The notes below the pieces were generated by a model. The model saw only the letters and a list, made by a program, of their open reading frames with translations, did not search any database and was not told the origin of the DNA. 64,000 bases of DNA from Siphonodentalium dalli. Taxonomy: Eukaryota; Mollusca; Scaphopoda; Gadilida; Siphonodentaliidae. The position numbers and the translations under genes are program-made. The stretch covers positions 148,481,379 through 148,545,378 of the forward strand of contig CP136063.1 in the NCBI GenBank assembly GCA_032622095.1, read 5' to 3'. This document shows positions 21,627 to 34,228 of the stretch, one piece after another (the stretch's first letter is position 1; every line of letters begins with the position of its first letter).

Positions 21627-24600
21627 CTTTATAAATATAAGATACAAATGATACTTGTGTCAAATAAATGAGCCATGTTTGACGCTGGGAGAACATTAAA
21701 CATAGTTTCGGAGACCACGTGGATTTCAAAATCTGACCTAGAATCGGGAATTAGCCCCGTCCCCGTAATCGGCTTCGGATTCTGAATCCGGATTCCCACC
21801 AAATAACGACTATGGGGACTTAAATCTGCGTTGCTCTTTATTTTTCCAAACGTGGTCTGATTTTTCTCAATTCTATAAGTTGATTAAGTCTATACCCGGG
21901 TTTATAATAATTACAGTAGCTCGATGCTGCGCATAAGGTTGTGATTCTGCGTGTGGGGATGGGACGGGGAGGGGATATCGGGGATACCACCGGTATTAGG
22001 CCAGACTAATGCTGCACCGAAAGCTGGCAAATTAATACTTGTAGTTCAAATTGGCCGTAGTCAAATCGTTGTTGGAATATGAGTTTGTGGTAAATGGCAA
22101 TATATTTTGAGTCTATAGTGACTTTGAATCAAATGGTTTCACCATAATTAACATGAACTACATCTGACGCTTAAAGGCCCACTTAATTTCGAGTGGCCGA
22201 TTTTTTATAGTGACTTGATATACAGTTTTAATAACAATCTATGCCATAAAATATGATTAAAATACTATAATTCATCACCATTTGAAACTTATGTGTCTGA
22301 GAAGATGCCCACAGAGAAATAGAAAACAGCTGACATCATATAAAGATTTCCCCCGTTTTGGCTCCCAGAATGCAACAGAATTCAAACTAAAGATTAATTT
22401 TCAATAGAAGGGGAATAACTCTATCTTTAAGATATAGAGTTACTCCCCTCCATTGAAAATAAAACACTTTTTACTACAATCTAGAGCACAAGAACACGTT
22501 TGTAACTCAACAAAACCAACATGTTCACAATTTATTACACCGGATAAGTTGATAGTACACTTATTACTACGGCCTTGGTGAATATTGACTTCCTCGGGTT
22601 GACAATTCCTCGTGTCAACCTCGAAACAATGCGATAACTGTTTATTCATTGTTGGAAACATTCGCATATTCTAGCTAGGCTGTCAGTTCGATGTATATAG
22701 ATAGAATGTACATATCTTATATACATGTATATTATTTATTCCTAATTTTAGAAAGATGACATCCAACACGGCCGCTGGCGAAACACCGAAATTTAACTAT
22801 AGAATGAGTATGCGAATTTCGGTGTACTCGCCATCTCTGTCGCCGTGCACAAGAGAATGACCGATGTTACCGTTTATATAAACCGACACAGCTAACAGCC
22901 GTTAAATAATACATATATATGACTTCTAATAGTATACAATTGTGTCCGATTATTGATAATAGTGGCTAAGATGGCTACTCGGACTTCAATATCTGTTCCG
23001 AGTTAATTATATGGAAATTTGCCTATATATTCTAGGCAACTCGAGACCAAGATTGTCCCGTCTATGACAGTGCAATACATGTTGACATCTCCTGGACGTG
23101 TGTGTGTAATTTACTCACCAGTTGTAGAAGATGGCATCCAATATGACCGCACATGAAACACGTATACCGAAGTGTAACTATTGAATAATGTTGACAAAAC
23201 TCAAGTGTTCTCGATATTTCTGTCACCACAAGCAAACTATTTACCTCTTGTAAAAATTAATCCATAGGAATCCGAGGAATAACTATACTGACTGACATCG
23301 GAGCTACGATTTGGACAACATGACATGGCATACTGCACAAGACACACTGCGTACAATAACATTACCGAATACATACTTGGCGTCATAAGTAGCCAACAAA
23401 AATAAAGCAAAGCTTAAATACAGTGTAGTGCAGGACAATACATGCATCCTACAATTGGATCTGACTAGGACAACATTGGTAACCTATGTGTTTTACACAG
23501 GCTCTTGCAGCATAAACACAAAAATATCGATAAATTATTTCCAATTATAACATTGTGGGGATATTTTGGGAAACATAGACAAATAACTACCCAGATTGAA
23601 CTGCGCTTCGCTCAGTATATATAGATGCTCAGGTACCCCGAGATGCAGTGCATGAAGTTAATCACGAATATTACAACCCACGCTCGTTGCAAGCAAAACG
23701 CAATGTGGCTGTGATAGTTGAAACTATATTAGAGGTGAACATAACACCGATGACTTTAAATAACAGGACGTAAAACAGAAAATGGACGGCCATCATGATT
23801 CCAAAATAAGTTTTCAAATTAGGAAAAGTTCGCATGGGATGGAGTAGTGGCACATACATGTGTATATGTAGAAAGCTTGTTTATTATTGTCTTGCTTTCC
23901 GCACTGTCATTGTTATACGATATATACAAAAGATAGTCATATAGTGCAGTAATCTGCACACACATTTTTGTTTATATATGTATGTTATTATCCGTCTGAT
24001 ACTATAGTGTCAGTCATAATTTCTTGGTATAGTGTTAGCTACACCAGCGGGTAAATAAGTGTTTTCTCACGCGAGTCAGTAAAAATATGTTTCGAGCATA
24101 TCATGGCCCACTTAGCTAAATCCCGTTATCTACATGCGAGTGATTCCATTACAAGAGCGGCCACAATGGGTGCGATCTTCGCGCATAATGTTGGCAAATG
24201 AGTGATAGTGTGCATTTCCAGTATTATGATTGGTCCACAGTGTTTCTTTCCAGGCGTCCAAAATGTAATCCAACTTTGAACATTGTTGTTTTACGTTCTC
24301 GTGTCCCTGACGTTATATTTCCATGCCCACTAAATATAATTGCCCCCGAATGTTTTTTTTTTCGGGGAACTGTAGAAATCACCGGTGTTCATCCGTGATT
24401 ACGTTCGTTCCAGATGGTTTCCGAATACATTCAGTTATAATTAATGGAATTAAATACTATTTGGTTGTGAGCTTATTAGTTGGGGCACAGGTTTTTGTTT
24501 ACAAATTTGGTATACAGGTCAAGTTCGAATTTAAGTTCGGTCCCCCGATTTTGACCGGAGTTATGTTCCTTGTCGACTTCTAATTTACCAATTATTTTTG

Positions 24601-24703
24601 TTTCCGGATGATAACTTTAGTTATAGTTATCAGATTGTTTTCAAGTTTAGTATGTGGATTACTCACATGCATGACAATTCAGATCAAGTACAAATTGGGT
24701 TTG

Positions 24704-24706
<3 letters not shown>
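21627..24706. other. Non-coding interval with a small palindrome and a diverged duplication
   Basis: A 64-bp palindrome lies at 22397-22460 (arms 'attttcaatagaaggggaataactct' type). Two related segments of about 110 bp begin near 22757 and 23131. Both start after 'tag' with a.gatg.catccaa and contain small similar open frames (MTSN.../MASN...). No gene is recognisable. Confidence 0.55.
23871..24300. other. Non-coding interval, no specific content
   Basis: Nothing beyond AT-rich non-coding sequence is seen in this part. Confidence 0.4.

Positions 24707-24753
<47 letters not shown>
24707..24753. repeat. (TA)n microsatellite
   Basis: Pure TA dinucleotide run of about 47 bp. The poly-IYIY stretch of the open frame here is an artefact. 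Confidence 0.97.
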
Positions 24754-24758
<5 letters not shown>

Positions 24759-25430
24759 GTAGTTATGACCCAAGCCGACATAAAATTTGCCGATTATTTT
24801 GGTTAACTTCATACACTTGTAATTTACTTATTATTCTGGTGTCTGATAAAACAAAACTAGACAGTTGGAAGCAAAGTTTGATTCAATTGTTGTTCCCACA
24901 ATCAAATTTTTCATTTCTAAAAAAGTCATCGGTCTATATACATAGCGGCCTTTTATTTATAATTATCTTTGACACAGTTTATAATTATCGTTTATTTTTA
25001 TGGCAGCTACACTTTTTATATTAAAATATTTGGATGTCACTTCTGGGGCTCATGCATTAACATATTCTGAGAAATCGGGAATAACATATAGGACCAAACG
25101 CTTTTTATATCTAACTTGTTTTTCAAATAGCTATAGGAAACGCTCTTTATTTCCAATGTTTCGGAGGCATATATATATAGTCCGTTTATATATATGTATG
25201 CTATGCATATGTATATATGGACCTAAGTTGATATATATAATACCAGAAATATGATAACAGTCAACAGTTACTTGGTTAAATTTCACTTCATCGCCACGCT
25301 CAAGCAAAAACGATTCCAGAGAGGTAACTCTATTACTCTCAAGTAAATCTCAATACGACCAGATTGAAGCGTCGCGAACATGTGGTTTCACCGGGGTTGT
25401 TTGTTGTTTGCTGCATTTCGTAATTCTTTA
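24754..25430. other. Non-coding interval
   Basis: AT-rich. Contains one AAAGAGCGT-family motif (acgctcttt, 25140-25148, followed by atttccaatgtttcgg). Otherwise nothing recognised. Confidence 0.5.
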
Positions 25431-27001
25431 TTAACCCTTTGAACCCGTAACACCGATATTTAGGTGCAAACGAACCGTGACTATATCCCGTAACACCGAT
25501 ATTTCGGTGCAGCGACGACATGAATCGGTAGCAAATTTATATATAGTATAACGAGCGTCAGACCCACTAATTTATATTTAAATTGCCCCCACATATATGT
25601 CAGCTGCGCCCATGGTGCGTATGGAATGGTTGACCGCTAGTATCGGGTAGAAATATATGCGCATGCGCATAGCATATAATCTACAAAAGCATACGATATT
25701 TTAAGCGAACTGTGCCGCTATATTTAAGGCATATAATTTCGTGTTCCCCGTGTGTGTACAGAACAGACATAATATAGACGCACAATTTCAGTTTAAATTA
25801 CCCTCGCGTATATTAACCAGTGTTCTGCTACAAATGGGGAAGGGTCTATCGCATATGAAGTTGATTTATTCGCGCATGCGCAGACTAGCGCAATGACAAA
25901 TAAATGGTTTATAACGTACTTATACACGACATACCCACTAATATATATATTTAAATTGGCCCATTGAAGTCAGCGCTGGCAAAGGTGTCTATATGGATTG
26001 GTTGCCCGCTAGAAACGGCTAGGAAAATATGCGCATGGGCGCAGGCTATAATTCATTTTTTTAAATGCGTTTAAGTGAAATGTGGCGCTATATATTACAT
26101 TTTGTTGCATGTTTCACATGTTAGTACAGTAGACACAATCTAGACAGCTTAATTGGACAATGGGGCCACGATATGTTACGGGAAATTACGTTGTTTCTGG
26201 TCTCTGTAATATCAGTCTCTGGTGTGCCACATGCAGCAAAAAGTCTATCGCATATCAAGTTGACTTACTCGCGCATGGTCAGGTATATCTTAATTTCACA
26301 TTAGGATATTGGTTGCATCGAAACGCAATTCGCTGATGTATAATTACAACGTTATAAGCTAGAATTCGTTTGTCCTGCAAATTTCGGGTGGTTGCCTAGT
26401 AACCGTTTCTAAGGCGAGATCGGGTGGCAAAGTCTCCCAATCTTACAATGATCAGTGGTCCGTGCATGCATATATCATGCCTGCACAGTTTCAGGTAGGT
26501 GTCCCCTTTCAACATAACCAACACCATGCGACTAGACACTGTCTAAATTAAGGCAAAACATACCACTGAATGGTTAGTGCAATTATGTCATTCGATCAGT
26601 TGTGGTATTTGCTTAGCAACCGTTGCTACCCTTAAATGGGATATTTGGTTCACTATTCTGGTCGGGTATATATCAAATTTCACGTTAGGGTAGTACCTGC
26701 ATCAAAAAACGCAATCACTGAGGTTGAATTACGACGCTATAAGCTATATTTACATTTTCCAGTCAATTCCGGGTAGTTGCCTAGCAACCGTTACCAAGGA
26801 GTTGCCGCGAGGCAAAGTCTCGCGATCTTATAATGATCGCTGATCCATGGGGGACAAACCTGTAAAGTTTCAGACCGGTGTCGCAATTTGAACATAATCA
26901 ACACCATGCTACTAGACACTGTCAAATTTAAGCGGACATACCACTGGGAGCCCCGGGTCAGGGTGTCGATCACTGTGGGGCGCCAGGGTTCAAAGGGTTA
27001 A
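25431..27001. mobile_element. Non-autonomous piggyBac-like element with internal duplications
   Basis: The 1571-bp segment is bounded by TTAA on both sides and by perfect 12-bp terminal inverted repeats, CCCTTTGAACCC at left and GGGTTCAAAGGG at right. TTAA duplication and a CCC start fit piggyBac transposons. There is no transposase frame. The interior contains two kinds of diverged duplication. A segment starting 'cccactaat.tatat' near 25561 recurs near 25932. A segment including 'ggttgcctag.aaccgt' and 'caacaccatgc.actagacactgtc' near 26330-26560 recurs near 26690-26940. Confidence 0.85.
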
Positions 27002-27302
27002 TACTGTCCAACCGGCACGCGATCTATCAGTGTAACAGAGGCCTATCAGTGTCCCACAAAGGCCTATCAGTGTGTTCTGTTGATTCAGAGAAAGCCTGAT
27101 CACAAGTTGACCAATAATCTGCTTCAATAAAGGTATATATAACCAGTCTTGTATTTAACAAGCGGATGTGTCATCTGGTAATGTCCAGTTCGACTCCGGA
27201 CAATATGGCTTCGTTTAAAGCAGAACAATTGGGTGTACAAACTGGTATAGGTATTCTAGTGCGTTTTATGCAATTCCTGAGCACAACCTGTAGAATCTTT
27301 GA

Positions 27303-27403
27303 TAAAATCCCGTCTATCGGCAACACATGGACAATGAAATCCCGTCTATCGGCGACACATGGACAATGAAATCCCGTCTATCGGCGACACATGGACAATG
27401 AAA
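27303..27403. repeat. 33-bp tandem repeat, 3 copies
   Basis: The unit 'aaatcccgtctatcggc.acacatggacaatg' occurs three times in a row. A shorter array of 'ggcctatcagtgt' (about 27031-27075) lies just upstream. Non-coding. Confidence 0.88.
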
Positions 27404-27648
27404 TCACTGGCGGATATCAGTTTAAAATACGTTAAAATAAACGAAACGAGAGGCGGTGGTTTCACAAAATGGCACAGCGGACTATCAGTGCCGCATTTTC
27501 TTTATATTGTAAGTTATATGGTGTACATATCAGTGGACGTTTTATACAGGGGTTCAGCTACCTGGAATGAATCACCCCACCCCAATTTGCGTCACAAATA
27601 ATATAGAATGGCAAATACACGTGTGTGAGTCTGAGGCTAATCTACTCC

Positions 27649-27651
<3 letters not shown>

Positions 27652-27710
<59 letters not shown>
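27652..27710. repeat. (TA)n microsatellite abutting a Helitron-like end
   Basis: Pure TA run of about 59 bp. It ends exactly at the ACTAGCAGGTGACCCGA terminus of the next element, suggesting that the element inserted into, or seeded, the TA tract. Confidence 0.95.
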
Positions 27711-27712
<2 letters not shown>

Positions 27713-28210
27713 TAGCAGGTGACCCGACTTCGTCCGGGCTTTGACCTTGAATCGACCAATTTGAAGGTGAAGGTCATGTCGGAGTCTCGATTTGACCCGT
27801 CCAAAACACTCCCGTGACAAAAGTACCCATAGGTATCAAATTTCGTCGAAATCCGTCCGTTTACCCGATTTGATCTTGAATTGACCATTTTGAAGGTCAA
27901 GGTCGGGTCGGGGTAACGATTTGACCCGTCAAAAACACTCCCCGGACAAAAGCATCCGTAGGTATAAAATTTCGTCGAAATCCTCCGTTTTACCCGATTT
28001 GACCTTGAATTGACCATTTTGAAGATCAAGGTCAGGTCGGGGTTACGATTTGACCTGTCCAAAACATTCCCCGGACAAAATTACTCCTAGGTATCAAATT
28101 TCGTCGAAATCCGTCCGGCAGTTTGTTTTCCCGGCCATAGCTAACACCAAATCATCAAAATCACCGCAAACGGCACTTCGGGGGTTAAGGCATTAACGAT
28201 CTTCATATTG
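27711..28210 (-). mobile_element. Helitron-like 3' end with 129-bp internal tandem repeats
   Basis: Read on the minus strand, the element ends in GCCCGGACGAAGTCGGG, a short hairpin (CCCG/CGGG), followed by TCACCTGCTAGT. This is the arrangement of Helitron/Helentron 3' ends: a hairpin 10-12 nt before CTAG-T. Inside are three copies of a 129-bp unit starting at 27742, 27871 and 28000, each containing tgac.ttgaat.gacca and 'aatttcgtcgaaatcc'. Because 129 is divisible by 3, an open frame with 43-residue repeats spans it on the minus strand, but no Rep/helicase motif is present. The right boundary is not defined. Confidence 0.7.
27742..28128. repeat. 129-bp tandem repeat, 3 copies
   Basis: Period 129 bp (27742, 27871, 28000) with moderate divergence between copies. 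It sits inside the minus-strand Helitron-like element. Confidence 0.9.
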
Positions 28211-28750
28211 ACCATATTTGGAGTTCTTAAACCGACTAACGCTCTTTATTGCCATCGACGTTGCTAAACGGTTACCCATGCGTACGAAACTACGGATGCA
28301 AAACGCGAAATGCATTTATCTTGATTAAAAAGGCAGAATTAACGTGTTGTGTGATTCTTATGTCTGTCGTTCCTAGGAACGGGGGAAATTTTCAATCATA
28401 CCTCTTTTAGGGACTTGTACTGCGTGTTGTGTGAAAACAAAAAATGCGTGTTGTGTAATTCTTATGTCTGTCGTTCCTAGAACGGGGGAAATTTTCATCG
28501 GGTCAGTTTTCCACCCGATGTACCTTAAATCACACCTCTTTTAGGGACGGGTACTGCGTGTTGTGTCATTCTTATGTCTTCTTCACCTTAATCGGGTAAA
28601 ATAAGGTCTAATCTGGTAAAATATTGAAAAACCAAAAATTAAAAAATTAATCAAAAAAATTAATTAAAAAATCCAGTAAATTAAAAATGCACAATTAACT
28701 AATTGTCATATTTCTGACGAACGCCGCCAGTGGCGGGCTAACATGCTAGT
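28211..28750 (+). mobile_element. Helitron-like 3' terminus
   Basis: The right end carries a perfect 5-bp stem CCGCC-agt-GGCGG (28724-28736) followed by GCTAACATGCTAGT ending at 28750. This fits a Helitron-type terminus (hairpin, then CTAGT). Upstream, a block around 'gcgtgttgtgt.attcttatgtctgtcgttcctag' is repeated three times between 28341 and 28580. The left boundary is uncertain. An acgctcttt motif occurs at 28239-28247. Confidence 0.55.
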
Positions 28751-29237
28751 CTATTATATATTTTGGAATCTCTGTATGTATGTACGTATGTATGTATGTG
28801 TGTTATAAACTCGAAAACTGCTCGACCGATCCGACTAAAATTTGGTATGTAGGACTATTTGATCCCGGGAACAATATGGGCGTGTACAATTTCACGTGCG
28901 ATCGTGTCCTTGATATCTCAGAGCCAGTTCCATGTCAGTTGGATGCTTATTAATTTTCTACTTTTGAAAATACGCCTGGCATTGAATATAGGGTAGGGTG
29001 TGGGCATTTATCCTGGCCCATGTCATGGTCGTGCACATGATTTATCAAGATGTTCACATTCTAATGGTGTGATGTTTTTAATCATTCCTGCAAATGTTGT
29101 ACGGGGAGGGGAGTCCCAAAATAAGAAAAAGTTAATAATATCGGGCATGCAGATATTTGTTGCGTTACAGTATGTATATATGTACCGGGTACATGTCAGT
29201 CTAGATGCATGCATGCACGAAGCCAGGGATGGTTGGA

Positions 29238-29590
29238 AGGATATGTGTATGTCATCACTGGATGGGTTGGTGTGTCGAAATATATTGGGGCCTGTAGGTG
29301 CCACTGAAAGGCGTCTGCCGGCCATGCCATAGTATAAGGTATTCTACGTGTCTTCTGGACCACAGAATCACACAAAATGTGTGAAAATTGGCGATTTTGG
29401 TTTTTCAAATTAATTTCATTTATAGTGGCTGTGTGTGTTATTGTGAGATACGGAGCTGTGGTTGTTGGGGCACACTGTGTGAACCGCGAAGCGGTTCTCA
29501 CTAACTGTGCCAATCGACCCACAGCACCGTATTCCCCAACAACATACACACACCACTATATTAATCTATTATCTACAATATATTTTGGAG
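29238..29590. repeat. Dispersed repeat A, copy 1 (second copy 36226-36570)
   Basis: A block of about 350 bp beginning 'tatgtgtatgtcatcactgg' and running through 'gaaaggcgtctgcc', 'tctacgtgtcttctggacca' and a 140-bp palindrome. It recurs at 36226-36570 with high similarity. Confidence 0.88.
29421..29560. repeat. 140-bp foldback (TATAGTGG...CCACTATA)
   Basis: Imperfect inverted repeat with outer ends TATAGTGG and CCACTATA and an inner hairpin at 'gtgaaccgcgaagcggttctcac'. The same structure is at 36405-36544, inside the second copy of the larger repeat. Both probably descend from a MITE inserted into the larger repeat before it spread. Confidence 0.82.
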
Positions 29591-29744
29591 CTTCTGTCGG
29601 TCTCTGTGTGTGTGTGTGTGTTATAGACTCGAAAACTGTTCGAAATTTTTTTTCCAAATCCATTTTTTTTGTTAAATTGAACAAGGAGTTCAATCTGAAA
29701 AAAATGTTTTGTTTTTGTTTTCGTTTTTTTTTAAGATTTGTGTC

Positions 29745-30112
29745 CCTGGCTCTGCCCCTATTTGACCCAGTGACCCCATTTGAACAAATCTGAACCCCAG
29801 TCACCCAAGGACCCTCCATGCCAAATATAAGTTAAATCGGCCAAATGGTTCTTGAGAAGAAGTCATTCTAAGCATTACTATGGAGGAATAGAGTTATGGC
29901 CCTGCTTTCGCAAATATTTGACCCAGTGACCTCATTTGAACAAATCTGAATGTGAGTCACCTAGGGAACATCCACACCAAATATGAACCCATACGGTCTT
30001 ATCGTTCCAAAGAAGAAGATGTTTAAAGAATTGTTGACGGATGGACAGACGGACGACGGACGAGGAGTGATGACTATAGCTCCACCGGAGACTTCGTCTC
30101 AGGTGAGCTAAA
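29745..30112 (+). repeat. Mollusc-type dispersed repeat ending 'caggtgagctaaaa', copy 1
   Basis: Non-coding module with repeated phrases 'tttgacccagtgacc.catttgaacaaatctgaa', 'caccaaatat', then 'gttgacggatggacagacgg' and a terminal palindromic segment 'ctccaccggagac...ggtgagctaaaa'. Near-identical copy at 40075-40470 and a diverged array at 37550-38345. Confidence 0.85.
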
Positions 30113-30509
30113 AAGTACACAACGTGGTCCGGGGGACCTATCTCCACGATACGCTCATATAGGCATGTTTCTGGACCTCGACCGATCCGACTCGAGTTTG
30201 GTATGTAGGCCTACTTTGATCCCGGGAACAATATGGGTGGATCCAATTTCACGTGCGACCGCATCCTTGACATTGACATCGCTCATATAGGCATGTTTCT
30301 GGACCTCGACCGATCGGACTCAAATTTGGTATATATAGGCCTACTTTGATCCCGGGAACAATATGGGCTGGTCCAATTTCACGTACGACCGTGTCCTTGG
30401 CCTTGACTTCGCTCATATACGATCATATATGCATGTTTCTGGACCCCAGACGGAGGTGATCACAAAGAAATTCCTAAATAGCCCGGACGAAGTCGGCACA
30501 TCAGCTAGT

Positions 30510-30877
30510 CTACTATATATTTTGGAACTTATGTCTGTATGTGTGTGGTATTGACTCGAAAACTGCTCGACCGATCGAACACAAATTTGGTATGTAGGCA
30601 TACTTTGATCACGGGAACAATATGTCAGGTCCGATTTCACGTGCGACCGTGATCTTGACCTCGCTCATACGGTATGTATCTGGACCTCGACCGATCCGAC
30701 TCAAACGCGCGACCGTGTCCTTGACCTTCACATTGACATCACTCATATACGCTCATATAGGCATGTTTCTGGACCGATCGAACAGTAGTTTGTCCAGACG
30801 CTGTATATTCTGCCCAGACGAGGCGATCACAAATAAATCCCTTGATAGCCCGGAGGAAATCGGGCACATCAGCTAGT
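30510..30877 (+). mobile_element. Helitron-like unit, short
   Basis: Begins 'ctactatatattttggaac' immediately after the previous CTAGT and ends at 30877 with GCCCGGAGGAAATCGGGC hairpin plus ACATCAGCTAGT. About 368 bp, non-coding, containing 'ctcgaaaactgctcgaccgatc' and 'gcatgtttctggacc'. It is a complete short unit. Confidence 0.75.
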
Positions 30878-33800
30878 TTCTTATATTTATATATATATAT
30901 GTATTTTTACAAAATTTGCTGAGAATTTGAGACTAGTCGATGCAGCACATTAAGTTAGCCCGTTATCATAACAGCTACGTTGATATCTCCGTGGCTGATA
31001 TTTTAGTATTATATGCATATCACAAAATTCCCCGGACTATATATATGTTATATCAATCAATAATGATCTCTTGGACCGAAGAATCATAGTTGTGGTATCA
31101 CACCGGTCACCAACCCGGTGATCGTACCGCCGATCGAGGATCCGGTCAAGCCTATCCCGTGCGATGGAAGAAGATATACGTACGCTAACATCGCTAAAAT
31201 AACTGCAAATCGATATCCCAGAAAAACAGTTAACCACATATTATACAGATGGATTATCACTCGTCGATAGAAATTCTCTGACCCATTTAAATCGTGACTT
31301 TTCTGATGATTTGAAAGGATTATTTGGAAAATTTTACAGTCTGAGGAAGTAATTCTGACTAAATATTGATATAATCACAACCGTGTTCAATTGTCCATGT
31401 CATCATGAAGCTATTCGGAAAGATGTGTATTACTCTTGACAGGAACAAGTCCTTGTCGTGTGTTAGAATCATACAAAACGCCAAATTATGGATTTGAATA
31501 ATTGCTGTCGATAATTTTATGAGTATCAACAAATCGGTGTAATTTCTTGTGAAAGTACCTATTGTCGCGGTTGAAGTACCCACTGGTGCGGATATTTTGC
31601 AAACGCCCAAAGTGTTTTCCTGATTTAAAAGTCTTTTTGTTTCTCTTTCCGGGTAACATTTCAACAAAAACAACAACAACAAGATATTGATTAATAAATG
31701 GTGACAGAAGCTCCGCACATTTGTCTGGTCAGGGGTTTGTCACTAAGAACAAACTAATTTTACAAGAATACGGCGTTCCAGACACACGTGAATAGACAAA
31801 CTGGCTCATGTTCATATAAAAGTAATTCGCGTGGGAACACGTTTACCGCTAAAGAGTACCCGCAACGTCATGCAAAAGCATGCGGTGGAAACTCTGGCTG
31901 CTCATCCTCAGAATGTACGCTGTGTTACTCTGACGCAAACAGTTTAAAAGTTCACAGAATTGCCCAGTCTTATTAAAACCAGACCTAATTTTCATTACTT
32001 TCAACTGATTTGACTGTAAGGAAACCTTGGTCTAGTTATTACTAGACTGAGAATTGCCGCACACAGTGGGACCACATTCAATTGTGAATGTGGCATGGTT
32101 CACAAGTACATCACTGGCAATACAAACCACAGACAGAAGACAACGAATTAAGTGTTCATAATAAAGCAATGTCTTCCAATTTCGTTTGTTGTAAAAAATC
32201 TGGGTATTGTTTGCATACTACTAACACACTTATGGGTCAGAGGACGTGGCTGTCAGATCCCAGTTGGGGGAATTTCCAACTGCACCCATCCACAAACAGC
32301 CAGACCAAATCCATAGAGTTGACATACCATTACATCAACCTTGGTTGGAAATTTCCAACTGGCATTTCAAACTCATCAACTCTTGGACATTTTCCAAACT
32401 AAGGTTGTAATATGTTCAACTGATGGCCATTTCAGGCACGTATGGTGGGGTGGGTGGGTGTCTCTCGGGTCCGAAAAGCAGTTTTTTCCATGTGCCAAAT
32501 TTTGTTTCTCCATTTCTGCTATTGAGTCTTATTTTTATGTGTTTTGAACAGAAACAGCTCATACATAGTTAATATCAATGCTATACTATATATAGAGGTT
32601 ATCAGAGGTTGGATCAGTTTCACAATGGCCAACAATAACCCAAATTCAACTTGATAGAACAACTGAGAAACTGCGCTATACAGGTATTGGAAATGGAAAC
32701 ATAAAATTTAATCAGGATTCCATCCACTGATACAACAAAATAAGAATAACTATGCAGAACTCAGCTGAAAATAAGCAATAAAATGAAAGCACACTTGACC
32801 ATATGTGACATGGAAATAAATATATAATAAATAATGGAATAAAATAGACTTTTGACAACGTAAAACATAAAATCTTAACATATAAATTGAAGGCCAGCCG
32901 GGCCAGCTTGAAAAATTTCAAATTGTTTTCCAAGTTAATGTTAACCACAGTAACAAAGATGTCATCGTCACTGATATCGTGAGCAAAAAAGAAGTGAGAT
33001 TGGGCTATCCATCCATATGTTATTCCCAATTATTACGAAGCTATTACTTCAGGCAGTGGCTACCCGCCTGCCATTACATGCTATAACATGTTTCCTGGTT
33101 TCTGAGATGCCCCAAGAAGAGTCATGCGGGTATATCATGGTTATGTTTGGTATTAGCATTATTCTTCAAACTGGGATGAACTGGAATGAACAGTTGTATT
33201 TCCACATGTTTTGATAAACAATTTGGTTCAAGTAATATATCACATAGCAAATATCAAAATATCAAATAATCTGAAATGTGAAATGTAGTCTGTAGAATAC
33301 TCAAATGTGATTATGTGACTAGATCATGTTACTATATATTATGAAAATGAATGTTAATAAAAACTTTGGCACTCTGCCTATCCCTAGAAATGTGATTATA
33401 TGACACATTTCTTGATTAATGACACTTATATGATAAATTTCAATAGTAACGTTATCTTCATTATGCACTGTTCTATTAAAATCTCGAGCAATAAACTATG
33501 ATAATGTAGGATAATCAGGAATAATCAGCTATTTGGTTGGTCAATTGATAATTTTCTCAAATTTAGGGGGTGGGTGTCCAAAACTGACCGGCAAAAAATC
33601 CTGAAACGGAAAAAAAGGGTGGGTGTCCAAAATTGCCTGGAAAAAAAAGGCCGGAAACGAAAGAAATTGGGTGGTGGGTCCCCCGAGGCCGGAAAAAATT
33701 AAAATGATCATACGTGCCTGGAATTTTTTTCCGACCCCCCACCCTGATTGTTGAAAGAAATTAACAAAACGACCCCATGTCGACACGCTCATTTATGGAG

Positions 33801-34228
33801 CGTTAACGGGGAGAAGTTGGCTATCATTATGGGTAAAACATTAATTGATAACTGTTTATTATGGAACATTGGTTAAGGGATTTGAGTGTCTACTCCGCCA
33901 AAGTTTGTCAATATGGCCAATAGTTGGAAATGTCATGCATGCCACTTTACTTCGCAATTGTAGATTAGTCGATTTGTGTCAGATATATTATGGACTGAAA
34001 TGTCATTTATTTGAAATGGCCAACCATATGGGTGTAACGTTGAAATTAAACTCAAAGATTGACAGTTTGTGTTACATGTACAAGCTCCAACTCGATGTAG
34101 TTGATCTGATAACACATGCTGGATCCGTGCTGATAATTTCTGGAATCCTGAGGCTCTGGTATTGTTGTTGTTGTTGTTGTTGTAGGTGGCGGTGGCGGTG
34201 CCTTGTTCGTTATCACCATTATTGTTGA
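30878..34228. other. Non-coding interval
   Basis: No recognisable gene. A short open frame at 31788-31976 has CTLC...VH spacing reminiscent of half a zinc finger but no complete motif. 33541-33760 contains imperfect tandem copies of 'gggtgggtgtccaaaa.tg.c.gg.aaaaaa'. A (TTG)n run lies at 34162-34183. Confidence 0.5.

Larger units (their letters stand above)
28751..30509 (+). mobile_element. Helitron-like unit(s), head-to-tail
   Basis: Starts directly after the previous CTAGT with 'ctattatatattttgga', continues through 'ctcgaaaactgctcgaccgatccgac' and 'aatttggtatgtagg', and ends at 30509 with hairpin GCCCGGACGAAGTCGG followed by CACATCAGCTAGT. Two internal copies of the 'gacctcgaccgatc.gactc' segment (30170-30400) show further duplication. 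Other repeats (29238-29590, 29745-30112) are nested inside. No Rep/helicase coding sequence is visible, so the unit is non-autonomous. Confidence 0.65.

Noticed and set aside
27712-28062. 116-codon frame with 43-residue repeats
   Set aside because: Follows from a 129-bp tandem repeat in a Helitron-like element; no Rep or helicase motif.
31788-31976. Possible zinc-finger fragment (CTLC...VH)
   Set aside because: Only the CX2C half and one His are present; no second His at the right spacing, no splice or homology support.
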